Assembly: GCA_018260275.1 (NCBI GenBank)
Contig: JAGLBK010000103.1
Location: 1-9,059 of the forward strand
DNA length: 9,059 nucleotides
Direction of reading: 5' to 3'
Origin: Deinococcus sp.
GTDB taxonomy: Bacteria > Deinococcota > Deinococci > Deinococcales > Deinococcaceae
In this document: piece after piece, positions 1-7,153 of the stretch
Layout of the letters: each line of letters opens with the position of its first letter
Position numbering within the stretch: the first letter of the stretch is position 1
The notes under the pieces: generated by a model
Told to the model about the DNA's origin: nothing
Seen by the model: only the letters and a program-made list of their open reading frames with translations
The model's database searches: none
Program-made: the position numbers and the translations under genes

Positions 1-2084
1 TGGACACCGAAGCCTATGCCCGCGCCACCAGCGTGTACCTGCCGGGCCGGGTGCTGCCCATGCTGCCCGAGCACCTCAGCAACGGGGTGTGTAGCCTCGT
101 GCCCAACGAGGACCGCCTGACCATGACCGCGCTGGTCGAGCTGTCGGCGGAAGGCGACATCCTGAAGGTGCAACTCGCGCCCAGCGTCATCAATTCCAAG
201 GCGCGGCTCACCTACGACGAGGTTCAGGCGTACAGCGAAGCCACCGCCACGCTGCCCGACCAGGCCCGGCAACTCGAAGGCGACCTGCACCTGCTGCTCA
301 AAATTACGACCAAGCTGCGCCAGAAGCGCCTGCGCGAAGGTTCGCTGGACTTCAAGCTGCGCGAGGTCAAGGTGGATGTCGGTCCCGACGGGCGCATGGA
401 ACTCATTCCCATCCGCGAGGAAACGGCGCGGGGAATGATCGAGGACCTGATGCTGCTCGCCAACAAGGTGGTCGCCCATTACCTGATCGAGCGCGAGATT
501 CCGACCCTGTTCCGTATTCACGAGGAACCCACGCTGCAACGCTTTCAGGACGTGAGCGCGGCCATCGGGCGACTCGGGCAGGCGTTCCCCGGCGGCCAGC
601 CGACCCCACAGGCGTATCAGGCTGTCCTGAAAGCCGTGCGCGGCACCCCGCGTGAAAGCGTGGTCAACACGCTGCTGCTGCGCTCGATGCAGCAGGCCAA
701 GTACGCGGGCGAAAATCTGGGCCACTTCGGACTGGCCTTCGACGAGTACCTGCACTTCACCAGCCCGATTCGCCGCTACCCCGATCTGGTGGTTCACCGG
801 ACGCTCAAGCGCGTGCTGCTGGGCGAACTGCGGGCCGGAAGCCGTGAGGTCGCCGCGTTCCAGGCCAGACTGCCGGGCATGGGCGAGCACACCAGCGACG
901 CCGAGCGCAAGGCCGCCGAAGCCGAGCGCGACCTGACCAAGTACTACCAGTGCAAGTGGGCGCAGGAGCACAAGGGCGAGTCCTTCCCCGGCACCGTGTC
1001 GGGCGTAACGGCCAGCGGTCTGTACGTATCGCTGGAAAACGGCGTGGAAGGCAAGCTACACATCAGTTACCTCGACGACGACTACTACGCCTACATCGAG
1101 GACGCCCAGATGCTCAAGGGCCGCCGCACCGGGCAGAGTTTCCGTCTCGGGGATCCGGTCAACGTCACCATTCAGGAAGTCAAACCCATGGCCCGCCAGA
1201 TCGATCTGGTCAAGGCCGACCCCACCAGCCCCGATTACAGACCTGGCGATATCAATGCGCCGCAGGAGAACGTCATGGATTCACCCGTCAAACCCCGTGC
1301 CCGCCGCCGCGAGGACCGCGAAGCCGAGCACCGCGAAAAGCTGGCCGCCGTGCCCGTCAGCGCCCCCAAGAAATTCACACTGGACGAGGACGCCGCCGCC
1401 GAGAGCAGCCCCCCGCGCCCACCACGCGAAGGCGGCACCTACCGGCAGGGACAGCGCCCCCAGGGAGAACGGGCACAGGGTGAGCGGACACAGGGCCGCC
1501 GCGACGAGCGCACGTTTGGCGGAGTCAGCATGAACGGCCAGCGTAGCGAGGGGCAGCGCAGCGAAGGACAACGTGGTGAAAGCCAGCGCGGTGGCCGCAG
1601 CTCCGGCAGCTCTTCAGGTGGCTCCCGCCGGGTCATTACGCTCGAACGCCCCCGCAACGAGCACCTGCGTCCGGTGAACATCACGGTGCAGCGCATGTAT
1701 TTCGGCGACTGGACCCTGGACAACATGCCCCCCGAGGAAGGCCCCAGCCAGGCCCGTGGCGGGCGTGAACGCGGCTACAACCGCCAGGAACGCAGCGAAC
1801 GCGGCGGCCAGATTTCCGGCACTGGCCGCAGCTGGACCCGTGGCGGCAGCGACCGTGGAGCTGTGCAACACCCCAATGGCCGCGCTCCCCGGCAGGAAGC
1901 CGCCCCAGCCGTGGCCTCCGCCAGCCAGCCAGCCCCGCAAAGCTCGACGCAGCAGAGCCCGGCGCCACAAAACCCCGCCGCTCAGCCGCCCAGCGCTGCC
2001 CAGACCGCTCAGGCGGAGGAGGCCAAGCGCCGCCGCCGCCGCCGAGGCCGCCGCACGCCCGGCGCTCCGAGCAGCAGCGAGTAA
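1..2084 (+). CDS. rnr: Ribonuclease R-type 3'-5' exoribonuclease (RNB family), 3' part only
   Basis: The gene enters from the left edge; codons are read from base 3 and no true start lies in the window. RNase R degrades structured RNA 3' to 5' in the cytoplasm. Seen directly: the late RNB signature around VYLPGRVLPMLPEHLSNG (about 33-86), the motif HFTSPIRRYPDLVVHR (753-800), then an S1 RNA-binding domain from about 975 to 1211 (GTVSGVTASGLYVSLENGVEG through QIDLV). Beyond S1 comes a tail of about 290 residues rich in Arg, Gly, Gln, Glu, Pro and Ala. It contains 5-residue repeats (1536-1595), an ordered-looking island (1629-1742, RVITLERP to MPPEEG) and a run of six Arg just before the end. 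The tail is much longer than the short basic tail of typical RNase R. Catalytic Asp residues lie upstream of the window. An intrinsic terminator follows. The family call is firm; RNase R rather than RNase II rests on the basic tail and general similarity. Confidence 0.93.
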   Translation, partial: DTEAYARATSVYLPGRVLPMLPEHLSNGVCSLVPNEDRLTMTALVELSAEGDILKVQLAPSVINSKARLTYDEVQAYSEATATLPDQARQLEGDLHLLLKITTKLRQKRLREGSLDFKLREVKVDVGPDGRMELIPIREETARGMIEDLMLLANKVVAHYLIEREIPTLFRIHEEPTLQRFQDVSAAIGRLGQAFPGGQPTPQAYQAVLKAVRGTPRESVVNTLLLRSMQQAKYAGENLGHFGLAFDEYLHFTSPIRRYPDLVVHRTLKRVLLGELRAGSREVAAFQARLPGMGEHTSDAERKAAEAERDLTKYYQCKWAQEHKGESFPGTVSGVTASGLYVSLENGVEGKLHISYLDDDYYAYIEDAQMLKGRRTGQSFRLGDPVNVTIQEVKPMARQIDLVKADPTSPDYRPGDINAPQENVMDSPVKPRARRREDREAEHREKLAAVPVSAPKKFTLDEDAAAESSPPRPPREGGTYRQGQRPQGERAQGERTQGRRDERTFGGVSMNGQRSEGQRSEGQRGESQRGGRSSGSSSGGSRRVITLERPRNEHLRPVNITVQRMYFGDWTLDNMPPEEGPSQARGGRERGYNRQERSERGGQISGTGRSWTRGGSDRGAVQHPNGRAPRQEAAPAVASASQPAPQSSTQQSPAPQNPAAQPPSAAQTAQAEEAKRRRRRRGRRTPGAPSSSE
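1536..1595 (+). repeat. Four 15-bp tandem units in the RNase R tail
   Basis: Four in-frame, diverged 15-nt units encode GQRSE, GQRSE, GQRGE and SQRGG. Related QGER-type units lie just upstream (about 1446-1500). The repeat keeps frame, so copy changes would alter tail length without breaking the gene. Confidence 0.8.
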
Positions 2085-2167
2085 GTCCGGCCTTACGCTC
2101 GACTGCGCCGCCGTTCCGGAGTTGGGCAAGCAAAACACGAGCGAATAAAATCTCCCAAACCACGATC

Positions 2168-2195
2168 AAAGGTGCCGTTTCACGCGGCACTTTTT
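2168..2195 (+). terminator. Intrinsic terminator of the RNase R gene
   Basis: The stem GTGCCG (2172-2177) pairs with CGGCAC (2185-2190) around a 7-nt loop. It is followed by TTTTT, and the upstream AAA can extend the pairing. It lies 84 nt after the RNase R stop codon and about 10 nt before the next promoter's -10 element. Confidence 0.9.
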
Positions 2196-2204
2196 CAGCT
2201 GCCC

Positions 2205-2210
2205 TATCCT
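2205..2210 (+). promoter_or_regulatory. -10 element TATCCT, leaderless start of the DUF1345 gene
   Basis: TATCCT fits TANNNT and ends 7 nt before the ATG at 2218, so transcription would begin at or next to the start codon. There is no Shine-Dalgarno sequence and no good -35 box; the -35 region falls in the preceding terminator hairpin. Confidence 0.55.
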
Positions 2211-2217
2211 GCGGCTC

Positions 2218-2869
2218 ATGTCGCCTACGCCGCCGCGTTCTGCCTATCGCCTCGCCATCGGTACGGTCGCTGGTCTGCTGATCAGTCTGCTGGTCCCGCG
2301 CCACTGGCCGGTCGAAGCGCGAATCCTGCTCGGCTGGGCGGGCTTCTGTCTGGTCAACCTCATCCGTCTGGCCCAGTTTCTGGACTATTCCCCGGAGCAG
2401 ACGCGCCAGCTGGCGACCCGCGAGGACGAAACCCGCGTGGTGGCCGCCAGCCTGACGACCCTGTCGGCCCTGATCAGTCTGGTCGGCGTGCTGTTCACGC
2501 TGCACGCGGCGTCCCAGGCCAAAGGCACGCTCGCTTACCTGCTCACGGGGCTGGCAGTCCTGACCCTTACCCTGTCCTGGCTGCTGATTCAGGCCGAATA
2601 CACCCTGCACTATGCCCGGCGCTACTACACCGACAACGCGGGCGTGCAGTACACGCAGCACGATTCCGACGAACCGCTCAGGGAACTGAACATCATCGAT
2701 TTCGCGTACCTGATCTTTTACCATCGGCATGACCTTTCAGGTCTCCGACATGCTGCTCGACACCCACAGGATGCGCCGCCTGCTGCTGGGGCACGCGCTG
2801 CTGTCCTACGGTTTCAGTGCCGTAATTATCGCCGTTACGATTAACGCCGTTGCCAGCGTCGCCGGGTGA
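2218..2869 (+). pseudogene. DUF1345 family integral membrane protein, frameshifted near the 3' end
   Basis: Read as given, the frame encodes 208 residues and stops at 2844. After residue 167 (F of FAYLIF) it turns into Arg/Ala/Pro-rich sequence unlike a membrane protein. Dropping one T from the TTTT run at 2716-2719 restores FAYLIF-TIGMTFQVSD, a signature of DUF1345 proteins. It continues with MLLDTHRMRRLLLGHALLSYGFSAVIIAVTINAV-type membrane sequence to a TGA at 2867-2869, giving 216 residues, about normal for the family. Hydrophobic segments lie at roughly residues 12-27, 35-52, 77-97, 104-125 and two in the restored part. The family has no assigned biochemical role. The ATG at 2218 sits just after a -10 element, consistent with leaderless translation. 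The break may be a real mutation or a one-base sequencing error in a homopolymer. Confidence 0.85.
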
Positions 2870-2918
2870 CCCACCTGCTGTCAGACCGGGCCGTCACCCC
2901 TTTCATGAATTGCCGCGC

Positions 2919-2924
2919 TATGCT
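2919..2924 (+). promoter_or_regulatory. -10 element TATGCT upstream of the PASTA protein gene
   Basis: TATGCT ends 9 nt before the ATG at 2934. There is no purine-rich ribosome binding site between them, so the mRNA would have a leader of only a few nt or none. No convincing -35 box is visible. This element is a main reason for choosing the 2934 start. Confidence 0.5.
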
Positions 2925-2933
2925 GTCTGGCGC

Positions 2934-4691
2934 ATGACCGTGCCGGATTCCTCAACCTCAACCTCTGCTCCCGCCACGCCACAGGTGATCGACGGGAAAT
3001 ATGAGGTACTGCGCGAACTTTCTCAGGATGGCAACCTCCACATGTACGAGGTCAAGGCCGCTGAGGGCGTCATTCGCCGCGTGGCGTGGTTCGATGTGAC
3101 CACCCCGGCAGATCGCCAGCAGTTCCACGCCTACCGCACCGCCATCCGGGCCATTGCTCCGGCTGGCCTGACCGACGTCGTCGCCCGCCCCGGCGCGTAT
3201 TACGCCGTGTGGCAGGACGTGAGCGGCGTGCCGTTTCAAGACTACCTGACGCAGTCGGCCAAGCGGGTCAAGTCGCAGGAAGAGGTCCAGGCCGTGCAGG
3301 ACCTGACCGGCACCCTGGCGGCCAGCGGCTTTGCCCTGTCGGACGCCGATATCGTCATGAACGGCCAGCTTCCCCAGGTGACCTATTTGCGGCCCCTGAG
3401 AACAAGCCGCACGCCCGAGCAGATCGGGATGCTCAACAGCGCGACGCTCAGCGCCCTGAGTGGGGGCCGGATCAAAGCGCCCCGCAAACCCCTCGACCGC
3501 CTGGCGTGGCTCAGCTTCGTTCCAGGGCTACTTTTTCTGGCCGGAGCGGGCCGACTCGGGGCGCAGGCTGCCCAGATCTACCTCAACCCACCGGTCAGTC
3601 AGATCAAGGCCGTCACCGGACGCCCCGCCCGCGAAGCCGCGCAGGTTCTGGTCAAGACCGGCTACCGGGTCGAATACAACTACGGCGACAGCGGCACGGT
3701 CAATGTCGGCTCGGTCATTCGCCAGGAACCGGCCGCAGGCACGCAGCTGCCGATCGGCCGCCTCGTCACGCTGACGATCAATAAACCCGAGCCGCTGACC
3801 GTTCCCAAGATCGAGGACATGACGCTGGAACAGGCCAAGTCTCCCCTAAAAGACAACGTGCTGAAGCTGGGCAAGATTTCCAAGGTCGACGGGACCCTCA
3901 GCAATACGCCGGAAGGCCGCATCATCGCGCAGGTGCCCGCGCCGGGGGCGACCACGCAGCGCGGCCTGCCGATTCAGGTGCTGGTCAGTACCGGAATCAA
4001 GGGCAAGGAAACCTGGATCGCCCTGCTCGAAGGGCTGACTTACGATCAGGCGCGTGAGCATGTACGTGCGGCGGGTCTGGTCGTCACCGATGTGGTCAAG
4101 GAACCCAGCGACCGCCCGGAAAATACCGTCCTGCGCCAGAGTCCCGCGCCATTCGTACGCGTCACGGTGGGCAGTCCGGTCAAGCTGGTGATCGCCACCG
4201 CCAAATACACCCCGCCCAGCACCCCGGCGGGCAGCCTGCCCGTTCCGCCGCCCTCCGTGCCGCCGCCACCCCCCGTCGAACCGGTCCCGGCCCCCGATGC
4301 ACCAGCGACCGGCGCACCAGCCACCGACGCACCGGCGACCGACGCGGCCCCCACCCCGGCCACGGTCCCGGCAAGCGGGCAAACGGCGCCCGCCAGTGAC
4401 CAGTCCACCAGTGCGTCGCCCACGCCGGACACGTCCCGCGCCGCGCCTGCCCCAGCCACCACCAACGCGGCACATACGGTCAATTTCTCCTACATCTTCC
4501 CTGCCGATCTGCCCGCCGGGAACTACACGGTGGTCGTGCAAGATGCCGACGGCGAGCGCGAGGTGCTGCCCGAGACCGATTCGGCCAAGCTGGCCGGGTT
4601 GCAGGCCTCTGCCCCGGCCAACGTGCGTGGCAATGCCGTGTTCATCATCCGGGCCAACGGGGCCGAGTACGCCCGCGTCAATCCGAAGTAA
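2934..4691 (+). CDS. Membrane-anchored PASTA-domain protein with degenerate kinase-like N-terminus
   Basis: 585 residues from ATG 2934; an earlier in-frame start at 2850 lacks support. Residues 19-155 follow the order of a Ser/Thr kinase: a strand (YEVLREL), a degraded glycine loop, VAWFDV where VAIK is expected (Phe 53 replaces the ATP-binding Lys), a hinge-like YYAVWQDVSGVPFQDYL, and FALSDADIVMNGQLPQVTYL in place of HRDLKPxN and DFG. Catalytic residues are missing and the rest of the C-lobe is absent, so it is probably a pseudokinase. A hydrophobic segment (about 189-210) precedes three PASTA repeats (about 219-284, 288-353, 358-422), then a Pro/Ala/Thr linker (426-511) and a beta-rich C-terminal domain (513-585). 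PASTA repeats often bind peptidoglycan fragments or lipid II, so a cell-envelope sensing or scaffold role is likely, by inference. The cysteine desulfurase gene starts 15 nt after its stop. Confidence 0.85.
   Translation: MTVPDSSTSTSAPATPQVIDGKYEVLRELSQDGNLHMYEVKAAEGVIRRVAWFDVTTPADRQQFHAYRTAIRAIAPAGLTDVVARPGAYYAVWQDVSGVPFQDYLTQSAKRVKSQEEVQAVQDLTGTLAASGFALSDADIVMNGQLPQVTYLRPLRTSRTPEQIGMLNSATLSALSGGRIKAPRKPLDRLAWLSFVPGLLFLAGAGRLGAQAAQIYLNPPVSQIKAVTGRPAREAAQVLVKTGYRVEYNYGDSGTVNVGSVIRQEPAAGTQLPIGRLVTLTINKPEPLTVPKIEDMTLEQAKSPLKDNVLKLGKISKVDGTLSNTPEGRIIAQVPAPGATTQRGLPIQVLVSTGIKGKETWIALLEGLTYDQAREHVRAAGLVVTDVVKEPSDRPENTVLRQSPAPFVRVTVGSPVKLVIATAKYTPPSTPAGSLPVPPPSVPPPPPVEPVPAPDAPATGAPATDAPATDAAPTPATVPASGQTAPASDQSTSASPTPDTSRAAPAPATTNAAHTVNFSYIFPADLPAGNYTVVVQDADGEREVLPETDSAKLAGLQASAPANVRGNAVFIIRANGAEYARVNPK
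4299..4343 (+). repeat. Three 15-bp tandem units in the Pro/Ala/Thr linker
   Basis: Three near-identical in-frame units, GCACCAGCGACCGGC and two variants, encode APATG, APATD and APATD. They form part of the flexible linker between the PASTA repeats and the C-terminal domain. Confidence 0.85.
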
Positions 4692-4706
4692 GCCGGGGCG
4701 GGCCGC

Positions 4707-5840
4707 ATGATTTACCTCGACTACGCCGCCAGTCATCCGATGACGCCGGAGGCGCTCGCGGCCTATGCCCAGGCGGCGGCGCTGCCCGGCAATCCGGCCA
4801 GTGTACACGGGGCGGGGCAGGCGGCCCGTGAAAAGCTGGAAGAAGGCCGCGCCCGCCTCGCACTGGCCCTGGGCACCGATCCGCGCACCCTGACCATCAA
4901 CAGCGGCGGCACTGAGGGAGACAACCACGTGCTGCTGGGGGTGGCCCGTGCCTGGGAAGCGCAGCAGGGGCGTCCGGGCCACCTCGTGACGACCCTGACC
5001 GAACATTCGGCCGTGCTCGGCCCGGCCCAGTGGCTGGAAACACAGGGCTGGGAGGTCACTTTCCTGGCTCCCGATCAGCAGGGAGGTTACTCGCCCGAGC
5101 AACTGGCCGGGGCACTGCGCGACGACACCGCGCTGGTTTCCATCCACCACGCCAACAACGAGATCGGCACGGTGCAGGACACGCCCAAGCTGGCGCAGGT
5201 CGCGGCCACACACGGCGTTCCCTACCACACCGACGCGGTGCAGGCTCCCGGCGTCCTGCAAGTCGATCTGGCGGCCTGGGGCGTCACTTTCGCGACCTTC
5301 AGCGCCCACAAATGGGGCGGGCCGCGCGGCGTAGGCGTGCTGTATGTCAGGCGTGGCACCGAGTTGCCTCCGGTGACGCTGGGCGGCGGCCAGGAGGGCG
5401 GGCTGCGCCCCGGCACCCAGAACACGGCGGGGGTCTACGCCGCAGGTCTGGCGCTGGCCCAGGCCGAGGCCAACCGGGAAGCCACTTTTACGCACCTCGG
5501 CAAGCTGAACAGGCAGTTCTGCCAGCTCATCGCGGATATTCCGGGGCTACGCTTCAATCAGCCTGGGGCGGGCAGTCCCAGAATCGTCAACGTGACCCTT
5601 CCGGGGGCGGACGGCGAGGCGCTGCTGATGAACCTCGACATGCTGGGGATTTCGGCCAGTGCGGGCAGTGCCTGCGCCGCGGGGACCATGCAGCCCAGCC
5701 ACGTATTGACCGCCATAGGGCTGAGCGAACCGGACGCCCGCGCCAGCCTGCGCTTCAGCTTCGGGGCGGCCACTACACCCGAGGAGATCGTAGCCGCGAC
5801 CCAGGCCCTCAGACAGGCCGCCGAGTGGAGCAGGAGTTAA
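4707..5840 (+). CDS. Cysteine desulfurase (NifS/IscS type, PLP-dependent class V aminotransferase)
   Basis: 377 residues. The enzyme converts cysteine to alanine and passes the sulfur as a persulfide for Fe-S clusters, thiolated tRNA or cofactors, in the cytoplasm. Visible: the N-terminal IYLDYAASHP; the PLP phosphate-binding SGGTEGDN (66-73), where relatives usually have SGATEANN; TEHSAV with the ring-stacking His 100; NNEIGTVQ (150-157); HTDAVQA with Asp 176 and Gln 179; SAHKWGGPRGVG with the PLP-binding Lys 202; RPGTQN (234-239); and SAGSACAAGTMQPSHVL with catalytic Cys 323. The SxSAC loop and following PSHVL place it in the NifS/IscS group, not SufS. Which of nifS or iscS cannot be decided, and no scaffold gene (iscU, sufU) is in the window. 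The ATG at 4707 gives the family's usual N-terminus. It lies 15 nt after the PASTA gene, with GGGGCGG as a weak ribosome site, suggesting one transcript. Confidence 0.95.
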   Translation: MIYLDYAASHPMTPEALAAYAQAAALPGNPASVHGAGQAAREKLEEGRARLALALGTDPRTLTINSGGTEGDNHVLLGVARAWEAQQGRPGHLVTTLTEHSAVLGPAQWLETQGWEVTFLAPDQQGGYSPEQLAGALRDDTALVSIHHANNEIGTVQDTPKLAQVAATHGVPYHTDAVQAPGVLQVDLAAWGVTFATFSAHKWGGPRGVGVLYVRRGTELPPVTLGGGQEGGLRPGTQNTAGVYAAGLALAQAEANREATFTHLGKLNRQFCQLIADIPGLRFNQPGAGSPRIVNVTLPGADGEALLMNLDMLGISASAGSACAAGTMQPSHVLTAIGLSEPDARASLRFSFGAATTPEEIVAATQALRQAAEWSRS

Positions 5841-5854
5841 ATCTCGGTTGGTTA

Positions 5855-5875
5855 TTTTGTTATTGACGTAACAAA
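5855..5875 (+). promoter_or_regulatory. RDRM-like operator / inverted repeat upstream of the VWA gene
   Basis: Bases 5855-5871 read TTTTGTTATTGACGTAA. They match the Deinococcus radiation/desiccation response motif, as I recall it (TTATGTCATTGACATAA, the DdrO binding site), at 14 of 17 positions; the mismatches are at positions 3, 7 and 14. The same stretch holds a perfect inverted repeat with 7-bp arms, TTTGTTA (5856-5862) and TAACAAA (5869-5875), about a 6-bp spacer. It overlaps the putative -35 box and spacer of the VWA promoter, where a repressor would block transcription. Confidence 0.55.
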
Positions 5876-5884
5876 TGCTAGCAT
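5857..5884 (+). promoter_or_regulatory. Promoter of the VWA gene (leaderless)
   Basis: A -35-like TTGTTA (5857-5862), a 16-bp spacer and TAGCAT (5879-5884), preceded by TGC as in an extended -10. Transcription would start about 7 nt on, at the ATG at 5891. This favours 5891 over the ATG at 5885. Confidence 0.6.
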
Positions 5885-5890
5885 ATGCCC

Positions 5891-7102
5891 ATGACTCAGC
5901 GGCCCGTGATGACCCGTACTCAACAGGAACGACTGCGCCGCTGGCGGCTGGTGCTGGGCAGCGAGGCCGACAGTGCTGGGGCCGGAAGCGAAAGCGTCAC
6001 CCTCTCGGTGCAGGACCAGCGCATGGACGCCGCTCTGGCGGGGCTGTACGGCGCTCCCGACGGGAGCAAGCGGCGCGGCGGCCTGGGCGCCAGCGCTCCC
6101 AGTGTGGCCCGCTGGCTGGCCGACGTGCGCGAGTTTTTTCCGGTGGGCGTGGTGCAGGTCATGCAGCAGGACGCCATCGAGCGCCTGAATCTGACGCAGC
6201 TGCTTTTTGAACCGGAAATGCTGGAGCAGGTCGAGGCGAACGTGCAGCTGGTCGGCACGCTCCTGTCGCTCCGGGGCGTGATGCCTGCCCGGGCCAAAGA
6301 CGCCGCCCGCGCCGTGGTCCGCAAGGTGGTGGACGACCTGACCCGCCGCCTCGAAGAACCGACCCGCGCCGCCGTCAGCGGAAGCCTGAACCGTGCCCAG
6401 CGCAATTTCCGCCCGAAAGGCAACGAGATCGACTGGAACGCCACCATCCGCAGGAACCTGAAAAATTACCTACCCGACCAGCGCACCGTTATTCCCGAAC
6501 AGCTGGTGGGGTACGGGCGCAAACGCCGCAGCCTGCGTAACATCGTGCTGTGCCTGGACCAGTCCGGCAGCATGGCGAGCAGCGTGATCTATGCGGGGGT
6601 CTTCGGGGCCGTGCTGGCGAGCCTCCCGGCGGTCGAAACCAGAGTGGTGGTCTTCGACACCGAGGTCGTGGACCTCTCCGAACAGCTCGGCGACCCGGTA
6701 GACGTGCTCTACGGCATCCAGCTGGGCGGCGGCACCGACATCAACCGCGCTCTAGCGTACTGTCAGGGCATCATCGACCGGCCCGAGCAGACCATCCTAG
6801 TGCTCATTTCCGACCTGTACGAGGGGGGCAACGAGCGCGAGATGCTGGCCCGCGCCCGCACCCTCAAAGACGCCGGGGTCAAGGTCATTGCCCTGCTGGC
6901 CCTCTCCGACGACGGCGCACCCAGTTTCGACCAGCGGGTCGCGCAGGCTTTTGCCGCCATGCACATTCCAGCTTTCGCCTGCACGCCTGAACAGTTTCCG
7001 GGCCTGATGGCGACGGCGATCAGTGGGCAGGACGTGGCCGCCTGGGCCGGGCAACAGGGCATCGTGACGCGCGGCAGTGCTTCAGGTCAAAGCGCGAGCT
7101 GA
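5891..7102 (+). CDS. CoxE/YehP-like VWA-domain protein
   Basis: 403 residues from ATG 5891; the ATG two codons upstream overlaps the predicted transcription start. The first 210 residues are mostly helical and charged, without a recognised domain. A VWA domain follows: NIVLCLDQSGSM holds the first MIDAS metal-ligand set (Asp 223, Ser 225, Ser 227), GGGTDIN supplies Thr 282 and LISDLYEGG supplies Asp 308, so the Mg-binding site looks intact. No signal peptide or membrane segment is seen, so it should be cytoplasmic. The sequence resembles E. coli YehP and the CoxE-like group. Relatives usually sit beside a MoxR-type AAA ATPase and a SWIM zinc-finger protein and are thought to act as adaptors in chaperone-like complexes. 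No such partner is in the window: upstream is the cysteine desulfurase, and downstream is a convergent operon. The RDRM-like site suggests induction by DNA damage; this is inference. Confidence 0.88.
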   Translation: MTQRPVMTRTQQERLRRWRLVLGSEADSAGAGSESVTLSVQDQRMDAALAGLYGAPDGSKRRGGLGASAPSVARWLADVREFFPVGVVQVMQQDAIERLNLTQLLFEPEMLEQVEANVQLVGTLLSLRGVMPARAKDAARAVVRKVVDDLTRRLEEPTRAAVSGSLNRAQRNFRPKGNEIDWNATIRRNLKNYLPDQRTVIPEQLVGYGRKRRSLRNIVLCLDQSGSMASSVIYAGVFGAVLASLPAVETRVVVFDTEVVDLSEQLGDPVDVLYGIQLGGGTDINRALAYCQGIIDRPEQTILVLISDLYEGGNEREMLARARTLKDAGVKVIALLALSDDGAPSFDQRVAQAFAAMHIPAFACTPEQFPGLMATAISGQDVAAWAGQQGIVTRGSASGQSAS

Positions 7103-7153
7103 AGCAAACGGAGCAAACCAGAAAACCTCGCTAATGGCCCGGCGGCCTGCGCG

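Noticed and set aside
1681..2730. Minus-strand open frame of 349 codons
   Set aside because: It runs antisense through the RNase R tail, its terminator and most of the DUF1345 gene, and has no domain or promoter of its own.
2850..2933. Earlier in-frame start for the PASTA protein
   Set aside because: It would add 28 residues overlapping the restored end of the DUF1345 gene and run through the -10 element at 2919; the ATG at 2934 fits the promoter better.
3846..5495. Long minus-strand open frame of 549 codons
   Set aside because: It lies opposite the PASTA and cysteine desulfurase genes, both with clear domains. Its translation is Gly/Arg/Ala-rich with no recognisable motif, as expected from GC-rich antisense.
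5030..5866. Plus-strand frame of 278 codons inside the cysteine desulfurase gene
   Set aside because: Out-of-frame shadow: Arg/Gly-rich, while the true frame keeps all catalytic motifs through the same stretch.
7103..7153. Direct repeat AGCAAAC (7103-7109, 7112-7118) and GGCC-rich stretch between convergent genes as a terminator
   Set aside because: No stable hairpin with a U-tract on either strand; the repeats are short and direct, not inverted.
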